From contig CAUDNR010004123.1 of assembly GCA_958430865.1 (NCBI GenBank), forward strand, positions 128,926-153,819: a stretch of DNA of 24,894 nucleotides. The letters are read 5' to 3'. The notes beneath the pieces are model-generated. The model had not been told where the DNA came from and made no database searches. It worked only from the letters and a program-made list of their open reading frames with translations. This DNA comes from Entrophospora sp. SA101. Its lineage: Eukaryota > Glomeromycota > Glomeromycetes > Entrophosporales > Entrophosporaceae. Position 1 is the stretch's first letter. Every line of letters starts with the position of its first letter. Positions 1 to 8,275 of the stretch are shown piece by piece. Position numbers and translations under genes: made by a program.

Positions 1-79
1 ACAGTGCCGACATAAGTTTTACACTTTTTTATTATTAAACTTACAATTGACATGTGTAAAATTTTTTTATATTTTCCAG

Positions 80-764
80 ATGTTTAGTAATTTGTGGTTA
101 TTATGAAAGTAATGAATTGAATTTTATGATTCCTGGGCATACTAAATTCAAATGTGATGGTAATTTTGGGATGATTAAAAAACTCTATAGGATAACAAGA
201 GTAGATTGTCTTGATCATGTGGTTTCAGTGGTAAAAAAGTCTAGTCCAGCTGGTTTGAATAAAGTTCAGTGTTATGAAGGTGGAAAAGGTTTTCAATACT
301 TAGATATTAAAGCAATTTTGGGAATTTATTTTAAGAAATTAAATGGCCTACAAAAATATCAACATTTTCTTTTTGAAGTAAAGACTAGTGCCATAAATTA
401 TGATGATGGTAGTAATTGTATCTACGGCATATAAAAAGTGGTTGCAATTACCTTTGCAACCACTTTTGCAACCATACTTTTTCCTTTTTTGGATTACGGC
501 ACTAGTCTTTATTTTGAAGCATCTAACCTTGGTACAGTGAAAGTTCAAGAAGTTGCTAATGGACCTTTTATTGAATTCAATTTATTGAAAATCAAGAAAG
601 CAGATATTTTTGAAGAAATTAGAACTTTATCTATTTTAGTGTTAGCACCACCTCCTTTGGATCATGAAAGGCAAGAGTATCTTTATCAGAATATTCGTCC
701 ATTTGTTAGAGATGAATTCAAAGATATTACTTGTCCAAGACCATTCTATATTGGCAACAAATAA
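80..764 (+). pseudogene. DUF7869-type transposase-like gene, 3' exon, split by a MITE
   Basis: This is the C-terminal exon of a DUF7869-type protein, a family I recognise as abundant in Glomeromycotina and transposase-like; its function is not established. A polypyrimidine tract and CAG at 77-79 make a good 3' splice site. The open frame after it reads CLVICGYYESNELNF, then IPGHTKFKCDGNFG and KKLYR, which are typical family motifs. The frame ends with TAA at 762-764, after DEFKDITCPRPFY. A 133-bp MITE at 379-511 brings in a stop at 432-434. If the MITE and one 8-bp target copy are left out, the frame runs without a break from HFLFE into ASNLG, so the insertion is what broke the gene. Positions 1-79 would be the end of the preceding intron; they open with a transposon-end-like motif, ACAGTGCCGACATAAG. 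A shorter second copy of this 3' end lies at 15824-15937. Confidence 0.72.
379..511 (+). mobile_element. 133-bp hAT-type MITE, copy A, inserted in the DUF7869 gene
   Basis: The ends are perfect terminal inverted repeats, TAAAGACTAGTGCC and its complement. The element is flanked by an 8-bp target duplication TTTTGAAG at 371-378 and 512-519. The 8-bp duplication is the hallmark of hAT transposases. The interior holds several copies of GTGGTTGCAA in both orientations and can fold on itself. It has no coding capacity. A second copy of the same length lies in opposite orientation at 12398-12530; I count four differences between them. Confidence 0.92.
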
Positions 765-946
765 AATATTTAGAATAAAAACACTTGTTAATTTGTCCCC
801 TTACTGTCATTAAGTTTAATAAGGTTGATTTTTTTGACAAATATTGTCACCTTTAAAGTAAAAGAGTACTAAAATAATCTATATACTTAATATGCCCTCA
901 TAAAAAGGATATAAGTATATTTATATTAAAATAAAAAAAGAAAATC
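765..946 (+). other. Conserved leader between DUF7869 end and TGA=Trp gene, copy 1
   Basis: This spacer aligns with 15938-16081 in the second unit, including TTTTGACAAATAT, AGTACTAAAATAAT and ATATACTTAATATGCCCTC. A TTGACA hexamer occurs in both copies, but no convincing -10 box lies at the right distance, so a bacterial promoter is only a possibility. The conserved tract ends in CATAAAAAGGATAT, about 35 bases before the ATG here. No strong Shine-Dalgarno sequence touches the start codon. Confidence 0.55.
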
Positions 947-1887
947 ATGGTAAACACAATAAATGAATTCCAAGAGAGAAATAAACAACTATTAGAAGAA
1001 AATGACAATTTAAAGAAGCAACTAGCAGATAAAGGAGAAAATCTTTAAACTAAAAATCTGACATGTCACTGGTCAGTCTATTATGAAAATGGAGAAGCTA
1101 GCATGAATGCTTCAAGAGAAACATGATGATACAAAAAATTAAATAAGAAATGATTAGATGAAGGAAAGTTAAGAATGGCAGTAGATCCAAATGAAACTAG
1201 AGAATGAGCTAAGAATTGTAAAAGAATTTGATTTGATAACATCACCATTGAAGAGATGTTAGATGGTTTTATTGAATATTCAAATGATTTAGGAGATAAT
1301 TATGCTGGAAGCTTTTCAAGAATATGTAATTTAAATAGTCAATTAAATCAGCAAAAGAGAGATTATGAAGAAAAGATAGCAGAGTTTAGTGTTCCATGTC
1401 GCAATCCAAAAAAGGAAACAAAATGGTCGTAAAGGTGGTTGCAACCAGTGGTTACAATCATTTTTATATGACGCAAAGGTGGTAGCAACCATCATCAAAA
1501 GTTGCAGCCGGTATCCTTAGCAGAGTTGGAAGCAAAAAAGAAGGAATTGGAAGCAAGAGTAGAAGAGTTAGATGATGAAGTATGGATGGAGCAAGAAGAG
1601 GCTGAAAAAGCACTAAATAAAGCCATGGAATGGAGAAAATGACAAATGTTTGAAACTTTGTTGAAGCATGATGCTGCAATGGGTAAACTTCAAGACCGAA
1701 TAGATTTATTAGAAGATAATTTAGCTGCTAAAAATCAGGAAATAAGCTGGAAAGATTATTTAGCAACCAAAGAATTACCATCTTTACCAAAGAAACAAAA
1801 AGAGAATAGATTATGCAAACTCAAAAAATTAGTAAAGAAAAAACTAAAGAGAGGTTCCAGACTTTTATTGTTCAAAAGAACAAGTAA
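947..1887 (+). pseudogene. Decayed coiled-coil gene written in TGA=Trp code (gene 1, paralogue A)
   Basis: The ATG at 947 opens a coiled-coil start (MVNTINEFQERNKQLLEEN). Frameshifts follow, but long stretches stay readable if TGA is Trp, for example KKWLDE, REWAKNC and RIWFDN between about 1140 and 1250, and RKWQMF at 1640. From about 1540 the protein is a close relative of the gene at 16082-16729 (EARVEELDDEVWME, then IDLLEDNLAAKNQE); upstream the two N-terminal halves are unrelated. Against that copy, this one has TGG for TGA at 1583-1585 and 1748-1750. It also lacks about 10 bases near 1834, which shifts the frame. A MITE-like block interrupts it at about 1405-1505. It is a pseudogene of unknown function. 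Code 4 suggests an origin in a mollicute-type bacterium or a mitochondrion; the bacterial origin is an inference. Confidence 0.6.
1405..1505 (+). mobile_element. Degenerate MITE-like insertion in gene 1, copy 1
   Basis: The block resembles the interior of the 133-bp MITE in the orientation of copy B: CAATCCAAAAAAGGAAA, then repeated GGTTGCAACC-type motifs, TTTTTATATGACG, and ACCATCATCA. The terminal CTAGTC repeats are not preserved, so the edges are approximate. It falls between two coding stretches of the TGA=Trp gene and has no counterpart at the other locus, so it arrived after the two loci diverged, or belongs to a related MITE family. Confidence 0.55.
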
Positions 1888-1893
1888 GCCAAT

Positions 1894-2504
1894 ATGAGAT
1901 TAGAATATAGAATTCTGGAAATAGTCCAAGGGAATGAACAAGAGTGTAACTTCTGTTTCTAGATTTTGATGACCCAACTCTCCTTAATTTCGATACTGCT
2001 CTTACTACTCATCAAATGGTGGCTCATAATACTCCTGATGGTTACTCTGATATAGTTTTTATTTGCAGTGAATGTAAAAAAGATTACAATAATAATACTC
2101 TTCCATGATGTGAGAAATGTGGTAGGTTAAAAAGGAATAGAAACAGATGTTTTTGTAGTCATTTAAAAGCTAAATCAACTAAACCACTTTCTGACAAAGA
2201 ATTACTTTCACAAACTTTCAGTTTTCGCCTAGAAAATAAAACTAGAGAACTAGAAAAAGAGTTATCAATTACCAAAGAATAATTAAAAATTGAAAGAGAA
2301 GTAGCCAAGTTTCAGGAAAAATCAGAAGAGTGAAGTAAAAAGCAAAAACAAGAGTTATTGGATAAGATAAAGAGTTTAGAAGAAAAAATTAATCATCTAG
2401 AAGAAGAAAACAGGAAATTAAAAGATCAACAAAATGGTCAATTAACTGCTCAAATTGAGGTCAAAGAGACTAAAAGATGATCTTGATTGAAAATAAAAAA
2501 GTAA
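1894..2504 (+). pseudogene. Decayed Cys-rich coiled-coil gene in TGA=Trp code (gene 2, copy 1, chimeric)
   Basis: It starts six bases after the gene 1 stop, as in a bacterial operon. The N-terminal part has MRLEYRILEI and ECNFCF, then a one-base deletion near 1958 against the other copy shifts the frame. The rest keeps the paired cysteines (CEKCGRL, RCFCSHL) and a long charged coiled-coil tail to TAA at 2502-2504. TGA stands where Trp is expected (LP-W-CEK, EE-W-SKK, KR-W-S-W-LK), and there is one true TAA in the tail at about 2280. From 1894 to 2088 it differs from 16736-16931 at about 18 positions. From 2089 on the two are almost identical, so the gene is a mosaic of old and newly copied sequence. 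Function is unknown; a zinc-binding protein is plausible from the CxxC pairs. Confidence 0.6.
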
Positions 2505-2563
2505 TTGAGGAAATTTCCCTCTGTATAATTCCAACTATTAAAGAAAGTGGTATTATTTTCCTT

Positions 2564-2815
2564 TTAAAGATTTTTGCTTTTTATTAGGTAACAATGCATC
2601 ATCAGGATGCTTCCTTTTTCCAACATTATTATTTTTCTTTCTTGGTAAATTTCATAGGTAATCTTTTCTTTTCTTAGATAAGCTTCAAGCATCTGAGTAT
2701 CATTTATTTTGAAAATGTAAGGAGCAATTTTTTCGCCTTGTTCCTTCTTCAAAATACTTCTAATGGTGCTATAATTCTTGGGTTCCATAGTAGACCTGAT
2801 ATAAATGAGTTTCAT
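2564..2815 (-). CDS. Small hypothetical protein, possibly part of the transferred cargo
   Basis: This 83-residue ORF lies convergent to gene 2, whose stop is 60 bases away. The protein begins MKLIYIRSTMEPKNYS (a start at the inner ATG of MEPKN is equally possible) and has a balanced, soluble composition: charged, with many Lys, Glu and Ile, a YIFKINDTQMLEAYL stretch and no membrane segment. It contains no Trp, so it does not show which code it uses. I do not recognise a family. Composition and nearness to the TGA=Trp genes suggest it could belong to the same unit, but its copy in the second duplication arm is identical, so conservation cannot be judged here. It could be a chance ORF. Confidence 0.35.
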   Translation of the reverse strand: MKLIYIRSTMEPKNYSTIRSILKKEQGEKIAPYIFKINDTQMLEAYLRKEKITYEIYQERKIIMLEKGSILMMHCYLIKSKNL

Positions 2816-3837
2816 ATTAACTGTTTTTATCTAGAAAAATATCATCATAATCACATTACATTGCAATACAATCATGATGTTAACAAACAATATGAATCCC
2901 TGAAATTCTTAGTAATACCAATGTTCACTTTGTCTGGTTTTGTTGCAGCATGCCCCAAATATTAATTCACAACTTGATGCAACAAATTCTATATTGTTAT
3001 AGTTGTTATTATTAAGGGATTGTAAAATTACAATAATTATATCTTATATAAATGTTGTATAAATAGTATATCAATCATATTGACGTTGTTTTGTACCTAA
3101 AATAACAAAGCAACCAAAAATAGCCTAATAGTGCTGTTTGCCCGATAATAATTATTATTACCACAATATACAAGGACTATGAAGGAAAATAGATTGTCAA
3201 AGAAAAAATATTTCAATTGGATTAACAATATGAATGTATTATTTTATTCAAATCGTTTTATTCAAACTTTCAATGTAATTCGAATAAACCTTATTCGAAT
3301 AGAATTCATACCACTACTTTAAGAAAATTTTTTTGGTCTGATACTTTTTTAAGATTTCCGATAAAATTTTCCCAAACCGGGCATTCCCCCGATATTTTTG
3401 ATCACACATTTCGCACCCTGTGTACAAGGAAAATTATTTAATACGATAACTATTCGTTTTTAATTCACATGTATATATAAATGTTTTAAAATCTTTAAAT
3501 ATGTTGTATGTGAAATTGAAACTATGTATATAAGCATTGAAATGTTACATTAATTTTTTATATTGTGCAATGCAACTTTACAGTACACGGCAAACATTTT
3601 GGCAATAAAAAGTAAGTGATAAACTGGAACTGGACTTGATCTCCAATTTAGAGAGGTAATACAAATTTCACTATGAAATTGAAATCTATAATAATTAAAT
3701 TTTTGGGGTGGGGTGTTTGAATATGAAATTCTGATTGGCTGATTTGAATTTCATATATGTGTGAATTGCAAATTCACACAGATTTCATTTTTCACGTACA
3801 ACAAATTCAAAATAAAAATCATGAACCTAATCCATTT
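2816..3837. other. Non-coding stretch with ATTCGAATAA repeats
   Basis: No gene is visible. At 3240-3310 motifs such as ATTCGAATAA and TTATTCGAATAG recur. Their reverse complement resembles 23995-24130 (both have CTATTC[GA]AATAAGGTTT followed by TTCGAATTA and ATTGAAAG), so this is one end of a dispersed repeat present in inverse orientation at the two places. The rest is low-complexity A/T. The same stretch recurs at 17659-18680. Confidence 0.5.
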
Positions 3838-4478
3838 ACAGCCAAACCTCGTTTTAACGGATATAAGGGACTGGCCACCTAGATCCGTTGAAACGAGATA
3901 ATGATCGATCAACAGGAATAATAAAAAAATAATTTGCTTGATAAGAATCTCAAGTCATCTATTAGACTCTTTCAATATATTACTAACTTGGCTTTGCTAA
4001 TGTTATATTTTTGTGCTCATTCAATATTCTTCGATCGAGGTTTAGTTTGTTTCAATAAATATAATTCGCGTTTTTGTTCAACGGTAATATATATACGTTT
4101 TTTGGAAGAAGAAGATAGTTGTTGAGACATTTTATAATTTTGTAGAAATCAAAGAAATTATCAATTGTTAGAAGATATTTATTTATTATCAATTTTAAAA
4201 AATTCAATAAAGAAAATTTCACCTTTATATATGCATTTAGAAAAGAGTTGAATCTTTAATGTAAGGTTGTTTTTTAGATAATCTTATTTGAAGAATTATT
4301 GGTGTAAAATCATCATTTAGAAATATGATTGATATTATTTAATAATGTGGGTTTAATTTTTGGGATCTGTATATCGTGTGAATCCGTTGTAACGCGGTTA
4401 ATATTTATTACTAAAATAATTCGTTGTCTATTGAAGCGCGATTTAAATGTAAATTCCGTTGAAACGAGAAATTTTTAA
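3838..4478 (-). mobile_element. Pogo/Tc1-mariner-like element remnant
   Basis: The left end, starting CAGCCAAACCTCG, reads CTCGTTTTAACGGAT and is mirrored 40 bases inward by ATCCGTTGAAACGAG. The right end has ATTCCGTTGAAACGAGA near 4452 and a related AATCCGTTGTAACGCGG near 4381. Terminal repeats of this 'cctcgttttaacgga' kind are typical of pogo/Tigger elements. Between them is only the beginning of a transposase gene (3940-4130), so this is an internally deleted, dead copy. Exact ends and a TA target duplication are not certain. The duplicate is at 18681-19321. Confidence 0.68.
3940..4130 (-). pseudogene. Pogo-family transposase, N-terminal HTH fragment
   Basis: Read on the minus strand from ATG at 4128-4130, the frame gives MSQQLSSSSKKR, then ITVEQKRELYLLKQ and AQKYNISKA. 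After a one-base frameshift it gives VSNILKES. This is the CENP-B/pogo N-terminal helix-turn-helix that binds the terminal repeats. The catalytic DDE domain is absent. Two TGA codons also fall in or near this frame; here they are ordinary decay because the frame is shifted as well. The second copy is at 18783-18973. Confidence 0.62.
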
Positions 4479-4481
4479 TTA

Positions 4482-4514
<33 letters not shown>

Positions 4515-5135
4515 GCAAGGGGTCAAAACAAAAATCCTAATCGTATCTATAACCATGCCAAAACCAAAAAATCTCATATGCCTGGATGTAATAACCCCCC
4601 TTATAGACTGATATATACAATGAAAAAAAAGAGGGAGAAAATAATTATAATTTTTTAAAAGAAGGTGACAACTTTTCTTTAGCCAGATAGAAATGATAAG
4701 AATAAATTTACACACTGCTGTGGTAAAAATGCGTATAAATGGCATTAACTTTTGGGATAGAGTTTATGTATTATGACAGTTCAAATATTATTGATTTTGA
4801 TCGTGTAACAAGGAATAGGGAAACAATAATACTAATACAGTAAGTATTAGTATATTTAATACTTTATGTTTTTCCTTTTTTGGTCAATCAATTATTTATT
4901 TTTTTCTCTTTATTCTTTCAAAGAAATCTTTCCTTTTTTAATTAGATTTAATCATGTTGTTGGTCATCAAAGATCCTTTTTTTTTTATATATATTGTACT
5001 TTCTTTTAACATTTTCATTATTTTCACATTAACATTCATTTCATCTATTAAACACAAACGTTTGCCATTTCACACTCGCATTCCACATCACCCATATAGT
5101 TATTTGATATTTTGTAAAAAATCTTATAACGTAAA
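4479..5135. other. Tetraspanin upstream region with AAT microsatellite
   Basis: About ten AAT units lie at 4484-4513. The last 250 bases before the tetraspanin ATG are rich in C/T runs (TTTTTCTCTTTATTCTTTC near 4898), as is common in fungal promoters. No TATA box can be chosen with confidence in this A/T-rich DNA. No gene is visible. Confidence 0.4.
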
Positions 5136-6020
5136 ATGATGATTATTGGAGGTGAACCATACAGGGCTATCAGCAAACCAATTTTAACCTCTTTCGCCGT
5201 GATAGAATCATTATATTTTTTAAAGGGTCTTATTATCATTATACTTGGTGCTCTATGGTTTAACACAGTTGGAACAAGTATACGTAGTCTTGTAATAACG
5301 AAAAATTTACTCATAGGTAAAGGAAAAAAATTTTTTTGTACATTTTAATAACAATAACAACATCATCATATTTATTATCATTATTAAATTAATTATTATA
5401 GCTGCATTTTGTGTTGGAGGTCTTATTATAATTTCATTTTTTACTGCTAGCGTTGGTTTCTTTAATCCATTAAAACGTAAACGATTTTTATACGCACATA
5501 TATTTTTAATTGTTCTATCCATTTTTGCCCTATTGGCAATGGGTGCAAATGTTTGGTTTAAAACTTTGGATGAAAGAAAACATTTTGACGACAAATGGAG
5601 AAGTTGGGATCCAAATACACGAGCTTTTTTCCAAGATGAGGTACTTTATACTGCATTAGATACATGCATACATTTGTAATTATTAAAGTTTATTTATTAA
5701 TAAATAAATGAATATTTTTTAATTAGTCAGATTGTTGTGGATATTTTAATTCAACAAATTTAGCGGTGGTTTCAACTGCATGTCCAAATAAGTTGGTTAT
5801 TAAAAGTAAAGTTGGTTGTGTTGATAGTATAACACAGAAAGCTGACAAATCAGCACGTCAACTATTCACAACTTTATTTGGCTTCATGATAATCGACTTA
5901 TTTGCCTTCTTCTCCACCATTGTGTTCATACAAGCAAGGAACGTGGAAGAACGTTATATAAAAATTGATGAAAAACATGGAAATTTAGGCGATCAAGCAT
6001 TAAAGAGACAATATCTGTGA
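5136..6020 (+). CDS. Tetraspanin, three exons, copy 1
   Basis: Exons at 5136-5316, 5402-5640 and 5727-6020 join in frame (phases 1 and 0) to a 237-residue protein. Introns begin GTAAAG and GTACTT and end TATAG and AATTAG. The protein has the full tetraspanin plan: TM1 at about 18-42, a short first loop, TM2 at about 61-82 (FCVGGLIIISFFTASVGFF), TM3 at about 92-116 (IFLIVLSIFALLAMGANVWF), a larger extracellular loop, and TM4 at about 180-205 before a charged tail. The loop has the diagnostic CCG (residues 143-145, in SDCCGYF) plus two more cysteines (TACPN, VGCVD), enough for the two usual disulfides. Tetraspanins organise plasma-membrane microdomains; some fungal members (Pls1, Tsp) act in polarised growth or infection structures. 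A role here is inferred only from family. The start is ATG 5136; ATG 5139 is also possible. The gene is intact. Confidence 0.93.
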
Positions 6021-7087
6021 TCATTTGCCTATTAAGGAAATAATATTAATTATAATTGTGATTATGATTACATTACATAATAATTTCTCCTTTTCATTTT
6101 TTATAATTTTTTTCTACGAGAATGTTAATGATCTGCCTTTCACATTTTATGGAAATGATCATGTTTCCTTAAAAGGATTACGAATTAAAAATTGTTGAAA
6201 ATTAATTAAAATAATTTTCATTAATGCTACCTTTTTGTATGGCATGAATCAAATGCAAATACAGCAACCCTTTCTGGGTGTGTCAATTCAAAAAATAGGA
6301 ACTGCACGATTGACAATCTAAATAGATCAAAAAGTAAAAAGTGTGGCCAAAAATATTAATTTTATCTAACTGATCTATTAATTGCTCAAGGTTCCACCAC
6401 CTGTCTTGGTTTTTTTCAAAGCATAGGAAAATTTTCATCAATGTTTAACATGAATAGTTTTACAATCACGAAATCTTTGTTATTAAATGCTTTCTACCAG
6501 TGAAAAATAAATAGACAACAGTCTATGCTAAGTTTGTAATTGTTGGACCATTATTTCAATGTTTAATTAGAATTGATTATTACTTTCTGTGTCAGACATT
6601 CTATCATATGCTCTCCTCTCTTCCATTGAGAAAACATTTATATTGTAATTTTTAGTCTAAAATTTGTGTTAGATATTGTTTCTATTAATGAAAATTTAAA
6701 TTATAAAACAGGTTCTTTACTTCTGCATGAAAAATTTACTTAAAATTTATAACCTTCACAATTTCTCATTTCAGCCTAAATATAAAATTTATTAATCTTA
6801 AAGTGTTGTCATATTTATGTGGCATGTAGGTACCTATAGTTCAACATCTATGAAGGATACAAGTTCTAAAAAGACCAATTGTCCTTTTTTAGTAAATGCT
6901 AAAGATGTGTTCCTTGGATGATATCCATAAAAAAATTCATTCATATTCGGATTGATGGATAGCCTTTTTAAAATGTTGTAAACATTATGTATTTTGTAAT
7001 GTTAAAATAATCATTTTTATTTTCATCATTTTCATCTAGTTGGAACATTTACACTTTTTAATACATCAAGTCAAAATCTATCTTCAG
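6021..7087. other. Tetraspanin downstream region, no gene seen
   Basis: The stretch is A/T-rich, with stops in all frames and no convincing exon. The tetraspanin terminator should lie in the first 100-150 bases, but no single poly(A) signal stands out. It is repeated at 20864-21930. Confidence 0.4.
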
Positions 7088-7298
7088 ATGAAGTAAGTGG
7101 ATATTTAAAAGAAGGTGGGATTGAATTTAATTCTGTCCTTTTGATTAGTGGAATTATAAAAAACCCAATTACTCTCTTCTTGCAAAATTTGCTCGCCAAT
7201 ACCTTTCTGTCTGAGCAACTTTAACACCAAGTGAAAGATCATTCAGTCATGCAGTGAATTTATTAACTGCTAACATCAGGAAACTTTTCCCACCATAA
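7088..7298 (+). pseudogene. hAT transposase C-terminal (hATC dimerisation) remnant, copy 1
   Basis: Two overlapping frames give DEVSGYLKEGGIEF, then KKPNYSLLAKFARQYLSV, a TGA, and ATLTPSERSFSHAVNLLT ending at TAA 7296-7298. LARxYLSxxATxxPSERxFSxAxNLxT is the signature of the C-terminal dimerisation region of hAT transposases. A frameshift lies near 7168 and a stop near 7212. No BED zinc finger or catalytic part is present, so this is a fossil. Copy 2 is at 21931-22141. Confidence 0.75.
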
Positions 7299-7327
7299 CA
7301 TTGCATCTGTAAGTTTTAATATGAAAT

Positions 7328-7460
7328 GTGGTAATATTACGCATAAAAAGGACATAATATTTACACTGAATGTAATAATTGCGTAATTTTTGCGTAATTT
7401 TGCATAATATTACACTATTTACGTAAGTTTATGGCGGGCCCCATAATATTACGCAAATTT
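7328..7460. repeat. GCGTAAT/ATTACGC motif cluster
   Basis: About 130 bases hold repeated GCGTAATTTT and TAATATTACGC motifs in both orientations, with TAATATTAC occurring three times, next to GGCGGGCCCC. The outer motifs are roughly inverted (GTAATATTACGCAT at the left, CATAATATTACGCAAA at the right), which fits a small non-autonomous element, but no target duplication is clear. The duplicate is at 22171-22303. Confidence 0.45.
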
Positions 7461-8160
7461 GTGTCAGAAAAAATTTCCTGATGAAGAGATCATGTCTAGA
7501 TCTAGAAATTATTTAAATAAATGCTGTTTTTAAAGAGAAATGCAAGTTGTGTTAAATCTATTTGTCCACTGAGTTAATTTCAATTTGAACATAATAAATA
7601 TAAATGAATTACTAATCTAATATCATTTGTTGGATTATACATTCAATCTGTGGATCATCTGAATCATCTGTTTCAATTCTACAGATTCTATGGATTATCT
7701 GCTCAACCCGACAGATGTATTTTTTGAGAAATTGCTGGATGATGGATTAATTTTTAGAGGTAAATGATGGATGAATGGATGGCAGATATTTGCGGATTGC
7801 ATCACTAGTAAATCCATCAACCATGAATTATATCCTGTTGCCATTTTTGGGGGGAGAAATCTACTACCGGATGTAGAGTTTATAACTCTAAATTGTAAAT
7901 TTGTAACTACCATACAACAAAAATTTCTTGGAAGCAAATACCTTCCTCACCTATTTACATTAAGGATTTATTTATATGACAAAAAATCCTTAATGTAGGG
8001 TTGTACTAGTCTGGCAAGTCTTTAAATGTGGTATCTGAACCATTAAACAAGTTAAAAGACCAGTTAAAAGTCAGTTCAATGACGTTTTGGATATATTATT
8101 AATTGTATTTACAAAAGACTATAATTTTATTTCCTTTGTAATATCCAAGCTTTTTACTTA
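7461..8160. other. Non-coding stretch with a 13-bp-arm hairpin
   Basis: A perfect inverted repeat ACATTAAGGATTT / AAATCCTTAATGT at 7957-7996 encloses a 14-base loop. Positions 7630-7790 are rich in ATCTG, GGATTATCTG and GATGGAT-like words. No gene can be supported. The stretch is repeated at 22304-23003. Confidence 0.45.
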
Positions 8161-8275
8161 ATGGTCTACAATTATTATTATGATTTATCAAGGAATCTAA
8201 CAATTTTTATATTGCAATCAAAACAAGGTCATAGTAAGTTTTTTAGAGAATATTTTATTTATTATCAAACTTTTA

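Noticed and set aside
888..905. Conserved mini-ORF ATGCCCTCATAA in the leader as a regulatory leader peptide
   Set aside because: Three sense codons conserved within a generally conserved tract are not evidence of translation.
947..2504. Mitochondrial DNA insertion (NUMT) as source of the code-4 genes
   Set aside because: Fungal mitochondria can use code 4, but Cys-rich and coiled-coil proteins in a two-gene operon-like pair are not among usual mitochondrial genes. A mitochondrial plasmid is not fully excluded.
3934..4125. Plus-strand 63-codon ORF
   Set aside because: It is the shadow of the pogo transposase HTH fragment on the minus strand.
7328..7460. TAATATTAC as a rolling-circle origin of a CRESS-DNA virus
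   Set aside because: The nonamer is nearly palindromic A/T sequence that occurs three times here without the flanking stem such an origin needs, and no Rep gene is nearby.
7695..7998. Overlapping opposite-strand ORFs of 75-80 codons
   Set aside because: Neither has splice context or family features, and the sequence is built of short GGAT/ATCTG repeats that keep frames open.
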